From Actinernus sp. WN-2022 (taxonomy: Eukaryota > Cnidaria > Anthozoa > Actiniaria > Actinernidae): a stretch of 64,000 nucleotides of DNA. Below the pieces are notes generated by a model, which saw nothing but the letters and a program-made list of their open reading frames with translations, was not told where the DNA came from and searched no databases. The stretch's first letter is position 1, and each line of letters begins with the position of its first letter. The position numbers and the translations under genes are program-made. The DNA lies in the NCBI GenBank assembly GCA_030867875.1, contig JAOWCC010000309.1, positions 1-64,000 on the forward strand. The letters run 5' to 3'. Positions 36,201-43,120 of this stretch are shown here, in pieces.

Positions 36201-39200
36201 ATTACATGTTTAAGTACATGCCATATCTCCTTCATTTCTAATGCCAGACAGTTCAAACTTGGACAGGTATGGTATTATTTTCCCACGATTTACCGGTACT
36301 TAGTGGTGATGACGTCATTGGTCACGTGATTTTTAGTATATAGCAAAATAGCTCACTGACCATCTACGAGTTGCCCTTAGGGGCCCTATGTTTTTATTAT
36401 TAGGCACTGTGAATTATAGTCAATTAAGTACATTATTAGGAGATGCAGCCTTATTAATATTATTAATAATAATTTAAAATGATTAGAAGTGGCACTCACC
36501 TTGTGCAATGTTAGTCCGCTGACACATACTCCTCTCTGAGGGTCCTCCCTCACTGCCAAGGGGGAACCAGGCAATAAAAGGTCACAGATAGTCTCATTGT
36601 AAACCTAACAACGAATACAGAAATTAGGATTACTGCTAGCCTTATAATTTTCTTTCCAAAAGCCATTGATCCATGGACAGATTAGAAACGTCAACAGGGT
36701 TCACACAGGAAAGTTATAATGAAATTCCATGACTTTTCCATGACTTTTGACATTAATTTTTGCAAATTTCCATGACTTTTCCAGACCTGGAAAAACTATT
36801 TTTGAAATTCCATGACTGTGTGAACCCAGACCATAATTCTGCACATAAGTTTTACTCTTTTCTCTGATGTGTCTATAGAGAATGTAACATAAAATTGAGC
36901 CCATTTTTTTAGAAGACATACTAAGCAGTAAATAATAGCGTGTTGCATTCAGACTACCTCGGCTGGTACATTGTATATCTCATTCATGTACTTAGTCTAA
37001 TGTATGTTATGTAGTTTTTAATAAATATATATCTGGTATTGTAAGTTATAGATCTGAGGTAAACATATAACATGTTATAACCTCTGGGCCCAGTTCAAAG
37101 GGTGGATAACTTTATCCACTGCATAAATCCTTATCCGGTGGATTATAAAGTAAACTAGTTTGATTAACACTTATCCACTGGATAAGGCTTTATCCTAACC
37201 ACCCTTTGAACAACCGGGCCCAGATCTATAACAATTATTACCAGATTTATTACGTTTTCAAGCTGTCATTCAAGAGCTTAAGCAACCATGACAACCACAT
37301 CTGGACGACGGCATAAAACAATAGCCTTAATTACAAAATACAAAAACTGCATGTGAAAATGCACACAGTCGTCTACATTTCAACCTAGTCTGGAAAAACA
37401 ATGTGAAAACCCCACATTTTACGTTTACAAGAGTAGCCAATGTAAGAAAGTAAATCACTCTGTTTTTCGTTCTGCATGAACAGAACTCTATTCTTATCAT
37501 ATTTTTCAAAGATATGAATCTGAAAAGTAATTAAAGGCGAACAAATAAGGAAATAGTAACATATTTTGGGAGAAACCATTATTCTAGGTGCCAATTCCTA
37601 GCTGCCGTCACCATTGTAGACACTTGAATGAGTTCTCTATTAAGTTTTCAAGTGGCGGGACAACTATGAACAATAGCTGTTTTTGTGTGTGCCATAATTA
37701 AGCTATATGTGATTACAACTCCAGCTTTAAGTTTTAAAACTTAAACATTTAAAGTAGCTGACAATCAACATCATAGTTACTGGTGATAATCACCATTACC
37801 CCGAGCTTGATTGGTTTAAAAATGGATGTTCTAATTTAGGCCCCATCCACATGTGTCTGTTTTGAAATAAAAGCAGTTTTTTAATGCATTTTCAGGTGTG
37901 CATGCTCATTCGAAAATAAAGCTCTTTCAAAAACATGCTTTTGAAAGTGATTTTTTTTTTAAACCGAGGTCTATCGTTTTCATGTGGATGGCCAAAAAAA
38001 GTAAATAAAGGTTTTTGAAAATGCTGTAGTATAATGTCATTCAAAATAGACTGTCTACACATGCGTCTTCAGTGTTTCCGATAGTTTTTAGCATTTTATG
38101 GATGAATAAGAATGATATTACCACCTCCCGGTTAGCTCAGTGGTAATTAATACTGGTAATTAAATGTTGGTCTGATGTGTGGGACGTTGAGGGTTCAGCT
38201 GGGTACGTACCAAAGGTTCTAATTAAGGTGTGAAGCAACGAGAGAGGAAAACAACCTCTGGCCTCTGCCATTGGGAATCTCATTTCCATGCTGAGTTTAG
38301 GTTCAGTTTGAACCTCGGCTCTGCGATTGGCTTCTTACACTCATACCCAGGTGCAACTGCAGAAATTGATATGACAACAATTTCTATTGACTCAGAAGTT
38401 AATGTAACATGGATTAAGTGAGACTCTCAACAGCCATAAGGTCAGTAGTACGTACTATGCATGTAGCTTCTCTTAGCTAGTACATGTATATAAGTTCTCC
38501 CAGCAAAGGAATCTGGAACCAGGGTAGGGTTCAAAACCAGTCCAACACTCAGGGTCTTAAGATAACTGACAGAGTAGAAGGTGCTGCCTTTGTGAAACAA
38601 TCTCATTCTCAAACTACAGATGGTTAGACCTTCACATCTTCTCGGATATATAAGGACATTAAATCCTAGGTCTCACATTGGCTTCACGTTTATCATGCAG
38701 TCTCACCAGACTGTCATGATCGAGTTGCCAACGTTAATGTGTGGACAAAATGATTGCGTGGACTAAAATCATCTAATGTGTTTTCAGCTGTTTGTATTTA
38801 ATGAAAATGGAGATGTTTGAAGCCTTGCCAAAGATAGATAGCCTGCGTCGCATCTGAACTGAACCCTGGTTAAGTCTGTCTGCGAAACAGCGACAGAAAG
38901 CTTGTTCTAGACCCCCAACGAAGTACCAGGATATATGTAGTCGATTCTCATTGGCTTTTACTAAAATGCTCATTCTTACACATTTTCTGACTGGCCATTC
39001 AACTGTCACCAGCCTTGGAGATTGTTATCAAATGATGGGCAGTTCATGTCAGAGGCCGCTCGATTGAAACTGTTTGTTTGTACATGAGTCAGCTGTTTAC
39101 TTGAGATTTCTCGCCCAAGACAAGCTTCGTTGTTCTCTGTCGTTGTTTCCCTGTGTTTTACTATCGGAGAAGGTTAGGATTTCGGGTCAGGTTTTGAAGT

Positions 39201-42200
39201 AATGTATCGTAATAGGCTGCCCGTGGTTTAGTGCCACATGAAAGGAAACTTGCCGAACACATAAATCCCATTATAAAATAGAATCTGCATGTCATGAGAA
39301 AATGCTCGTTCGAGGAACACACAAACAAATCTCCCACGCAGCTTGGAAAGATCTACATGTAGTATGTGCCACATCCGAACTCAACTCCGGTCAACTGCTC
39401 TTGTTCTAGCAAACGAATCTCGATTTCAAACTGATATTGTACAAATATCATTGCTCTTCTCGACATGTATAAAAGGCGCCATATTTTGAAATGTAAATTA
39501 GCCGTAAGACACACTGGTGACAGGCTGGTGACAGTTGAATGGCCAGTCAGAAAACGTGTAAGAATGAGTATTAGTAAAAGCCAATCAGAATCGACTACAT
39601 ATATCCTGGTACTTCGTTAGGGGTCTGGAACAAGCTTTCTGTTGCTGCTTAACCATGCAGGGTTCAGTTCGGATGCGACGTAGGCTAAAGATAGAATGTA
39701 TTCCATTTTCCTGCATTCTCAATATTAATATTCCTTATTGTCCAACCTAATCAATATTTTTTTAATCTTCAGTTGTAAAATGGAACATGTACCACCTGTC
39801 TAGAATAGATTAACTTACTAGTCCTGGTGGCCTGTAACTTATAAGCCTGCACAGCGGCACAAAGGACAGGGAGGGAGATTACAGGAGTGCCCACTCTCCT
39901 TTATGCCGCTACCCAGGTTGAGAATCTTGCCAAGATCATGCCAAGATCTTGGCTTAAATCATGCATGATCATGCAAGATCTTGCCAAGATTAGATTTTAG
40001 ATCTTGGCAAGATCTTGCAAGATTCTCAACCTGGGCATGCAGCCACTGCCTTGTGGTTGTTGTGTGGTTTCCCTTGTCAGTTGAATTGTACAGTCTGAAG
40101 CTATTAGTTGGCTAACCAGCTAATACAGATGTGTATTTAGCTACTGCAGAATACCCCACAACTCTATAATGCACAGTAATTAGAACTGTAATAGGGATGC
40201 ACAGAAAAAAGTTGTGGGGTATTTTGCATTTTTGTATTCTTATAGCTATAAGGAGATCATGACGAAAAGAGTTGAGTCTTTGCCAATGATTCTTCAGGTG
40301 ATGACTGTGTCGGTATGTGTGTTTGTGGGATAAGTTTATTTGGATCATGTGTCCTGTACGCAATGTTGGCCGACGTATCGGTCGATATGTCAACCGACAT
40401 ATCGGCCGAGAGTCGACTGCTACTTGGCCGACACTTGACTATTTGGTATGTCACTCGGCTGACATGGTTGTTGATGCACCGACAGTTTGCCAATTGAACA
40501 CAAACACTCTATCAATAGTTTACCGACTGTCGGCCGAGGCATCTGTGACTGTGACATTGTCAGCCAACGTATATGTACTTCAAAGGATGTAGAGGCCCCA
40601 ACTATTAATGCTTTAGTACAAAACTAACCTTTATAAACTTAAGATAGCATAAACTAGCAGCTCTTTATTCCCAGCCATGCGCCTCTGCATAATACTCCGA
40701 CTGGAGTGCGCAGAGTATATATTAGAATTAGAACCGAGCCCTACAGTAAAACTTTGATGCTTATTAATAAATTGTGAAAGTAGCGACCCCAATATTTTCA
40801 AATGTTATTTTATGTCGAATACTGGGAGCCGGCGTGGGGTTTAAGTATCGATGAATTCATTGGGATAGCTTGGCCTATACATGTGTATTAATCACGAACT
40901 TTGACCCATTTACTGCAGATGAATCGTTCGCAGCTTATAGCTAAGTGGTGCGGCTAACTTCCTCTCGTATAAATGGCCTTATTGTTGCTACCCTATTCCA
41001 GATTGAAGGCGAAATCTCCCCTTCAGATTTCAAAAAAATTATACCCTGTTCCAGACCAAAACGGTGCAATATAGCGATTTATATAGTATTACATAATCGA
41101 TCTTGCGCAAGAGGATCTCACCAAAGTGGAGGTGAATAGTGGTGGATATTTACCGAGCCGCTTGTTTTAGTATATACCACACATTAGTGAATAGCCAGCA
41201 CCAAATAGTTATTTTATTTTCTGTCAAATGGACAAAAACTTGCACAAGGTGATTCGCTGTAAAAGACACTAAAAACACAAAGATATATATTAAACGTTGC
41301 ATTTAACGGGATTTCATGAGACACCAAGAGAGATTTCATTGTATAAATTTTATACCGCAACAGAAAGGAACATTCTTACTTAAACTGAATTATATTCAAT
41401 ACAATAAACTTTCCAGATAAAAAATTTCCAAACAAGTCACTGTTTATTTGAGTGAAAATAGTATTAATGATACCCCACCAACATTATGACCGACACCTTA
41501 CCGATATACCACCGACCTAGCCTCCTAGTATTTATCTGTTTGTTGTAATTTGTTTTGAACCATGTCCTGTATGATAATTTGTTGTTATACCATCTTGTAC
41601 ATCCTTCCACATCTAGATTATACCCTGACCCTGTGCTATATAAGCATCTGGCTTTGACTGTTCAATATACTGTAATCCTGTATATTATTTATTACAATAA
41701 ATTATTATTATTATTACTCTTAATATATGTTTTTGCCGGAAGCTGGATCCGAGCAGCTCATCCTCAGAGCCTTGCTCGTCTCTCTTACACCACAGGAAGC
41801 CCGGTTCACATCTTTTTTTCTCGATTTTAATTAGGAGTTGCCTGCGGAGGAGGCTACCACCAACCCACTATCGGCCGACACAAACAGCAGGAGGGAAAAA
41901 ATCGACCAACGTATTGGCCACCCCTCGACCAACGTATTGGCCACCCCTCGACCGACTCGCAACCAACAGTCGCCCACGGGTTGGTCGACAGGTGGCTGAT
42001 ATGTTGGCCAATGTATCAGCCAACCATCGACCGATAAGTCGGCCAACATTACATACAGTACACATGATGGGTTTACTTAGTATTAGACCCTTTCAGCTTG
42101 CCTGTTTGTTGCCCCATTACAGACCACGTGACTTTTCCCTTGAGTAATGTCTTTTTGTTTTTCTGTATCCCAAGAGGAAATGTACCTGAGTTTCTATAAT

Positions 42201-42860
42201 TAGAAAACAAAGCACTGAATCCTCTGGAGAACTGTCACGTGGTCTGAAATGGGGCAACAAACAGGCAAGCTGAAAGGGTCTATTAAAACATCCAATACGT
42301 ATTTGCCCTCTCACCTCCAAATAAGACACAGCAACATCACAAGTCTTTTCGTCTTTCATTTCATGTATTCTTTGATACAGATCCATCATTGTTAGAAACA
42401 TAACTCCAGGATTAGCCGTATTCCCAAGCATAGTGTATGTCTTCCCGGCTCCTGTCGCCCCGTAGGCAAAAACCGTACAGTTATAACCATTCAACACTCC
42501 TTCTGTGATGGCTTTGGTCGTGTCTTCAAAGACATCGGCATTTGTGGACTTTTCGTCAAAGACGCGGTCGAATATAAATCTCAAATCTCTTGCTCTTCTT
42601 CTGAAAGCGCCATAAACTTTCCTGTAAGATCCAGGAAAGTTTATGGAGTCGCATTCTTCGTTTGGATCGAATACTAAGACATTCTGATCCATGACTCGAA
42701 CGGAGGTGGTTAATTCTCGCTCCTGCGAGGTCTCGAGTGAATTATGTGGGCGAACGCGGACGACAACCTTCATGTTGCTGCTTCTTTGGTCCGGAATTTC
42801 ATTGCCTTCTACTCCATTTTGGTGGAGCAAACCAGTAGATTTCCGTGAAGTGGAAACCAT
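14700..42860 (-). CDS. KIF18: Kinesin-8 motor protein, KIF18-type, multi-exon
   Basis: This gene encodes a plus-end-directed kinesin-8. In the known family these motors walk to, and dampen or depolymerise, microtubule plus ends at kinetochores and in the spindle. Twelve exons total 2559 nt (853 codons) with consistent phases and GT-AG sites. The motor domain covers residues 31-400 and shows KVVVRVRP, the P-loop GATGAGKT (134-141), switch I NAQSSRSH (243-250), switch II DLAGSE (279-284), and [20 protein letters not shown]. The neck reads [14 protein letters not shown]. Coiled coil follows (residues about 400-600), then a Ser/Pro/Thr-rich tail. I chose the ATG at 42860 for its GCCATGG context; another lies in frame at MKVVVRV (residue 30). 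Motor phrases resemble both KIF18A and KIF18B, so paralogy is unresolved. The Mab-21-like gene at 30836-32899 is nested antisense in intron 2. Confidence 0.95.
15989..16271. mobile_element. GGCCCTTTGCAG MITE, copy A
   Basis: The ends are GGCCCTTTGCAGCTAACA and TGTTAGCTGCAAAGGGCC-like. Each is followed by a CACGTG-containing stretch (cagtcacgtgctgatataat on the left, accacgtgat on the right). No coding capacity. Copies B, C and D lie within 2.2 kb. Confidence 0.75.
16878..17782. mobile_element. GGCCCTTTGCAG MITE copy B, interrupted by copy C
   Basis: Copy B is in the inverse orientation. Its left part is 16878-17106 and its right tail, ending gtgactgttagctgcaaagggcc, is about 17727-17782. Copy C (about 17107-17726) has inserted into B at a TA. 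The two parts of B join sensibly when C is removed, so the family has inserted into itself. Confidence 0.7.
17121..17477 (+). repeat. 21-bp minisatellite, 17 copies, each with CACGTG
   Basis: The unit is ACAGTCACGTGCTGATATAAT, with variants CAGCCACGTG and gatacaat/gatataac in the middle copies. The variants cluster (six, two, three, one, then five copies), so the array grew by local duplication. The unit is the subterminal sequence of the surrounding MITE, present once in copies A and D. The open frames across it are artefacts of a period divisible by three. Confidence 0.95.
18019..18876. mobile_element. TTAA-flanked foldback element, 858 bp, containing MITE copy D
   Basis: The ends are AGTGCCTATGAAATGAAAAA and TTTCATTTCATTGGTACT, and TTAA sits directly on both sides (18015-18018 and 18877-18880). 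The arms run about 145 bp or more. TTAA duplications are typical of piggyBac and Kolobok-type elements. MITE copy D (about 18162-18444, ends aggccctttgcaa and gcaaagggcct) interrupts the left arm at a place where the right arm is continuous. Confidence 0.85.
18900..19093 (-). CDS. KIF18: Kinesin-8 exon 11
   Basis: It encodes [20 protein letters not shown] and [21 protein letters not shown]18 tails carry a similar segment (a helix with QF/QY-LL followed by LTP). The donor is G/GTAAGA. A TTAA-flanked MITE ends about 20 bases into the following intron. Confidence 0.88.
19695..19984 (-). CDS. KIF18: Kinesin-8 exon 10, long coiled coil
   Basis: It encodes [37 protein letters not shown], and [19 protein letters not shown]. 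It is strongly helical and charged. It ends in phase 2 at GAAAG/GTAAAG. Confidence 0.88.
20012..20343. mobile_element. TTAA-flanked element in kinesin intron 9
   Basis: TTAA at 20008-20011 and 20344-20347 flanks ends AGGTGCTATATCAATCC and (inverse) AGGGGCCCTGTCAACC. The left end resembles the phrase near 12950. No protein is encoded. Confidence 0.65.
20394..20450 (-). CDS. KIF18: Kinesin-8 exon 9, short coiled-coil exon
   Basis: It has 19 codons, [19 protein letters not shown], with acceptor CTAAG and donor AAG/GTACTC. It is short but in phase and of similar helical composition to its neighbours. Confidence 0.8.
20616..20724 (-). CDS. KIF18: Kinesin-8 exon 8, coiled coil
   Basis: It encodes [20 protein letters not shown] and [15 protein letters not shown], a charged heptad-like helix. 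The acceptor is TTTAAG and the donor AAAA/GTATGC. Phases agree with both neighbours. Confidence 0.8.
20937..21330 (+). mobile_element. tRNA-derived SINE
   Basis: The head reads GGGGTGACGCAGTGGTTAAG (A-box region). About 30 bases later comes GGTTCGATTCC, a good RNA polymerase III B box. A non-tRNA body (ggagttgaatttgttgctat...) follows. It sits in a kinesin intron, opposite in sense to the gene. The 3' limit is approximate. Confidence 0.75.
21758..22024. mobile_element. TA-flanked MITE, 267 bp
   Basis: The ends are TTTTACGGGAGTAAGGGGTC and GACCCCTTTACCCCCGTAAAA, with TA on both sides, as in Tc1/mariner-type insertions. Subterminal cacgtgctc and gagcacgtg pair as well. Confidence 0.65.
22399..22508 (-). 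CDS. KIF18: Kinesin-8 exon 7
   Basis: It encodes [19 protein letters not shown] and [12 protein letters not shown], matching the KIF18 position where the neck coil ends in a KL-x-YE phrase. It ends in phase 2 at CAGAG/GTTAGT. Confidence 0.88.
22509..24203. other. Kinesin introns around exon 6, no further gene
   Basis: Apart from exon 6 (23114-23264), no coding sequence or well-bounded element is visible. An oppositely oriented gggatggcct/ggccatccca pair (22660-22760 and 22925-23015) with cggtcggg phrases suggests a small inverted-repeat element. Confidence 0.35.
23114..23264 (-). CDS. KIF18: Kinesin-8 exon 6: end of motor and neck
   Basis: It encodes [20 protein letters not shown] and the neck segment [12 protein letters not shown] through KIVDELRIE. 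The acceptor is GCGCAG and the donor GAG/GTGAGT. Confidence 0.93.
24204..24304 (-). CDS. KIF18: Kinesin-8 exon 5
   Basis: It encodes [20 protein letters not shown] and [13 protein letters not shown]. An upstream donor-like GTAAGG is not used: only GTAAG/GTATTT restores AAVSPSS across the junction. It ends in phase 2. Confidence 0.93.
24620..24817 (-). CDS. KIF18: Kinesin-8 exon 4: switch II
   Basis: It encodes [26 protein letters not shown], and [20 protein letters not shown] (66 codons). DLAGSE is switch II. The donor is GAG/GTAAGA; phase 0 at both ends. Confidence 0.95.
24873..27904. mobile_element. Pair of 80-bp inverted hairpins enclosing a LINE (3 kb)
   Basis: About 80 bases from 24874 (CCCTGCTAGCAGAGGTTCTT onward to gatccgaacggtt) recur as an exact reverse complement ending at 27903. 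Each copy is itself a hairpin, because GCAGAGGTTCTTTTCTC and GAGAAAAGAACCTCTGC face each other inside it. I read this as a foldback transposon of about 3 kb with a later LINE insertion. No matching target duplication was found at the outer edges. Non-LINE interior is 24960-25055 and about 27565-27815. Confidence 0.7.
25062..27560 (-). mobile_element. 5'-truncated jockey/CR1-like LINE with reverse transcriptase
   Basis: Read on the minus strand, the element starts within the endonuclease C-terminus ([15 protein letters not shown]), passes through a linker, and enters the RT. RT phrases include [48 protein letters not shown] and [18 protein letters not shown]. The catalytic FADDTNMFY lies near 26180. 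A stop after LPLQWFES and a frame change before the box normally reading GVPQGS (here [13 protein letters not shown]) disable it. The 3' end has AATAAAGCTAAAGTC followed by an A-run (plus-strand 25062-25085). It lies in kinesin intron 3, in the same sense as the gene, and inside the foldback pair. Confidence 0.9.
27910..28207. other. Kinesin intron 3, short direct repeat
   Basis: A direct repeat gagaagcgaaggcgggaaat occurs twice near 27950 and 27990. Nothing else is recognised. Confidence 0.4.
28208..29797. mobile_element. TTAA-flanked element, 1590 bp, with internal duplication
   Basis: The ends AGGGGCCGTCTCACCCACAG and CTGTGAGACGGCGCCT are inverse partners, as are the adjoining tgcttagcgcgc and gcacgctaagca. 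TTAA flanks both (28204-28207 and 29798-29801). Inside, a segment of about 400 bp (about 28655-29000) is repeated at about 29125-29530: aaaatcatttt, taacttgtggaaacaggtct and tactcgcacgaaatttgaca occur in both. It encodes no recognisable transposase. Confidence 0.8.
29992..30102 (-). CDS. KIF18: Kinesin-8 exon 3: switch I
   Basis: It encodes [14 protein letters not shown] and [20 protein letters not shown] (37 codons). The NxxSSRSH motif is the nucleotide-sensing switch I. The acceptor is TGTCAG and the donor CAG/GTATTG. Confidence 0.95.
30410..30788. mobile_element. Inverted-repeat element directly upstream of the Mab-21-like gene
   Basis: TATAGCGATACTTACTGT at 30410-30427 is matched by ACAGTAAGTATCGCTATA at 30771-30788. 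Further in, tgacgtca and tgtggttggca also pair. It ends 47 bases before the chosen ATG of the Mab-21-like gene. Confidence 0.65.
30742..30760 (+). promoter_or_regulatory. Candidate TATA/CRE for the Mab-21-like gene
   Basis: AAATATATAAAT (30742-30753) is followed by the palindromic CRE-type site TGACGTCA (30753-30760). The pair lies 76-94 bases before the ATG at 30836, which would leave a short leader if the TATA-like box is used. Both lie in the right arm of the upstream inverted-repeat element. Prediction only. Confidence 0.3.
30836..32899 (+). CDS. Mab-21/cGAS-like nucleotidyltransferase, intronless
   Basis: This is a 687-residue protein of the Mab-21 / cGAS-like receptor (cGLR) superfamily. 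In characterised members, a nucleotidyltransferase fold senses ligands and makes cyclic dinucleotides. The core motif is present: LSGSNGEG (GS at 66-67) then SNDMDYML (D77, D79). A third candidate acid, D174, is in [15 protein letters not shown], aligning with the third metal ligand. The Mab-21 signatures [10 protein letters not shown] (231-240) and [12 protein letters not shown] (273-284) follow. The zinc-binding HCCC insertion of vertebrate cGAS is not seen. Residues about 500-687 are helical and TPR-like ([20 protein letters not shown]). I chose the ATG at 30836 (CAAGATGGCGG); an in-frame ATG at 30752 overlaps the promoter-like region. It lies antisense within kinesin intron 2. Ligand and product are unknown. 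Confidence 0.92.
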   Translation: MAAKHLEDEEGWKSEHYPLATNTFISSVMGLRCSNRYSRICMGNILEYLGNFITQNETKHSFMLSGSNGEGVVISNDMDYMLVDGHIEVSEGPRTGITAVTEENTHAGYATLLVSNTDAFPYKECIAMVHGKSCLLSALYVQRALKQVTEVSDAEGFHGPAVLRSRASELHVPSDYVYTLACPVWPAKVQQRFKNSNQKWPAKDLLSQLEHSGCHYVPTGYPLSSNKDAEWRVSFSLAEKILVKSFNLTQYHSYNFLKLMGAKLQTNTEPKVLCSYYLKTALFWAIDEEPEDIWVESRFLTCLTLILDRVITFLKQHNLPNYFLPENNMIDYIPYERCRKVSEELQSIQTGLLYHVFCIVSLGFPMKEECHVFAETFSLGNIDLQLANEEDRQDLYKQLVDTLNSKESSELEEIMESATNLINNVSGIYCHKHRKDVRNDLQNFLDPLLLDFIPGIHRFDVVKQALVSAIENIHSIIERPNYALCYQKVLHRTLGNICHVQAFTSNDSQEKEKLTKEAEFYYSEGIMLVFPDGFDDQKFSGHVHLAQFYYMNGKLEKTATEMKKIESLIYDDNFAHKISDLCVCTEICTPLHLKVLQHDKGLYDYFSQLHPRASKFMNSVALAHFLIIRTLVQEGKQLCEDKDSKMALVSKFRAFCNSFSKERSFAFIDKIAKDSTELLLQIVLEEF
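33342..33347 (+). terminator. Candidate polyadenylation signal for the Mab-21-like gene
   Basis: This is the first clear AATAAA after the TGA at 32897-32899, about 440 bases downstream. Another lies near 33763. Neither has independent support. Confidence 0.25.
33541..33635. repeat. Dispersed repeat, inverse copy at 46262-46372
   Basis: The stretch from tatagttcatcacaaaattt through atgtgatgtgatagttg is repeated in inverse orientation near 46262-46372. It marks an interspersed repeat family without visible coding capacity. Confidence 0.5.
33665..34108. mobile_element. Inverted-repeat element around a palindrome array
   Basis: The left end GCTAGCAGGAGAAAATGCCG and the right end TGGCACTTTTACCTGCTAGGC are inverse partners, followed by matching gttttgcc/ggcaaaat phrases. 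The interior includes the CATAAATTTATG array. Confidence 0.5.
33826..33927. repeat. Three tandem copies of a palindrome-bearing 35-36-bp unit
   Basis: CATAAATTTATG, a perfect 12-bp palindrome, occurs at 33835, 33870 and 33906. Each copy is followed by ctttcctt or a close variant. Confidence 0.7.
34169..34256. repeat. Hairpin, about 88 bp
   Basis: GAAAATTTGATGTTCTTAA and TTAAGAACATCAAATTTCC form the outer stem, and catataagccc with gggcttatat the inner stem. Confidence 0.6.
34260..35749. other. Kinesin intron 2, right of the Mab-21-like gene
   Basis: No coding sequence is supported. A phrase of about 25 bases (tttaactcgtggatgcacgca) occurs near 34388 and again near 35631, with gcagaacatatgagttattgg-like continuations: a duplicated segment roughly 1.2 kb apart. 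Confidence 0.4.
35755..36335. repeat. Degenerate minisatellite with TGACGTCA sites
   Basis: The recurring text is AAGTACATGCCCATATCTCC, then ctaatgccagacagttcaaa, gacatggtagtgggtt and cacttagtggtgatgacgt. The aagtacatgcc phrase starts near 35854, 35997, 36115 and 36211, so copies shrink from about 143 to 96 bp through internal deletions. Most copies carry a CRE-like TGACGTCA or TGACGTAA. Function unknown. Confidence 0.75.
36500..36604 (-). CDS. KIF18: Kinesin-8 exon 2
   Basis: It encodes [10 protein letters not shown] through [10 protein letters not shown] (35 codons), including [12 protein letters not shown], the loop before switch I that is conserved in KIF18A and KIF18B. The acceptor is GTTAG and the donor AAG/GTGAGT; phase 0 at both ends. 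Confidence 0.95.
36697..36827. mobile_element. Small MITE with GGGTTCACACAG ends
   Basis: GGGTTCACACAG and CTGTGTGAACCC bound 131 bp. Inside, ccatgacttttcc repeats occur on both sides. It lies about 90 bases beyond kinesin exon 2 on the 5' side. Confidence 0.65.
37084..37223. mobile_element. Small hAT-like MITE
   Basis: The ends CTGGGCCCAGTTCAAAGGGT and (inverse) CTGGGCCCGGTTGTTCAAAG flank internal ggataa/ttatcc repeats. The terminal sequence is of the kind seen in hAT-derived MITEs. The target duplication is ambiguous because the end itself is palindromic. Confidence 0.55.
37842..37991. repeat. Inverted-repeat element with CCATCCACATG ends
   Basis: GGCCCCATCCACATG and CATGTGGATGGCC face each other about 150 bp apart around T- and A-rich sequence. 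Confidence 0.5.
38125..38730 (+). mobile_element. tRNA-derived SINE interrupted by about 300 bp
   Basis: The A-box head CCTCCCGGTTAGCTCAGTGG is at about 38125. The B box GGTTCAAAACC lies about 400 bases later, near 38529. The body (caacactcagggtcttaaga, gaaggtgctgcctttgtgaaa) matches the SINE at 48871-49265. The extra sequence between the two boxes, about 38212-38520, is an insertion with no recognised identity. Confidence 0.75.
38839..39687. mobile_element. TAGCCTG-family element, 849 bp, 8-9-bp target duplication
   Basis: The ends are TAGCCTGCGTCGCATCTGAA and its imperfect inverse ending gatgcgacgtaggcta, with arms of about 160 bp. AAGATAGA flanks both (38831-38838 and 39688-39695; nine bases match if the final A is shared). 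It is the second of three such insertions in this window. Confidence 0.8.
39911..40035. repeat. Foldback of repeated atcttgccaagat units
   Basis: CCCAGGTTGAGAATCTTGC and GCAAGATTCTCAACCTGGG form the outer stem. The interior is built from several copies of the self-complementary atcttggcaagat or its inverse. Confidence 0.65.
40333..42078. mobile_element. Inverted-repeat element with subterminal TCGG/CCGA motif arrays
   Basis: The outer arms agree (ggatcatgtgtcctgta...aatgttggccgac on the left; the inverse of gtcggccaacatt...cacatgatgg on the right). Just inside each end lie about 130-200 bases packed with ttggccgacNNatcggtcga-type motifs in both orientations. More scattered copies sit at 41470-41520. 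The core has no transposase. Subterminal motif clusters are where transposases of several families bind; that function here is inferred. Confidence 0.6.
42086..42280. mobile_element. MITE with 47-bp inverted repeats beside kinesin exon 1
   Basis: GACCCTTTCAGCTTGCCTGT and its inverse continue for about 47 bases (through ...cagaccacgtgac). TATTA occurs directly on both sides (42081-42085 and 42281-42285), although only TA may be the true duplication. It ends 34 bases from the exon-1 donor. Confidence 0.75.
42315..42860 (-). CDS. KIF18: Kinesin-8 exon 1: start and P-loop
   Basis: It encodes residues 1-182: [48 protein letters not shown] and VAVSYLE. The donor after TTGGAG is GTGAGA at 42314, phase 0. 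A 195-bp MITE ends only about 30 bases into the intron. Confidence 0.95.
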
Positions 42861-43116
42861 GGCAGCACATAGTCTGAGATCTTGCAAATCGATTCGAATT
42901 GACCTCACCGTACCGCGTACCGGGCGCGACGTAAACACATGTGACTCATTTCACGCCGATGATTCAAAATGCAAACGTTTACATATGCTCAACGCTAATT
43001 GGCTGAGACGCACGCTTGGTTCTAGGCTCACTCTAAATGTTGGAGTCGAGCATGCGCAGTAATAAACAAATGGGGTCTGGGTACGAGATTGAGGGGCACC
43101 ATGGCTCGTCCTGAAG
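42861..43116. other. Kinesin upstream region
   Basis: This contains the putative kinesin 5' leader and promoter. On the minus strand an inverted CCAAT box (plus-strand attggctgag near 42998) is visible. No TATA box is obvious. Transcription start unknown. Confidence 0.3.
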
Positions 43117-43120
43117 TTAA

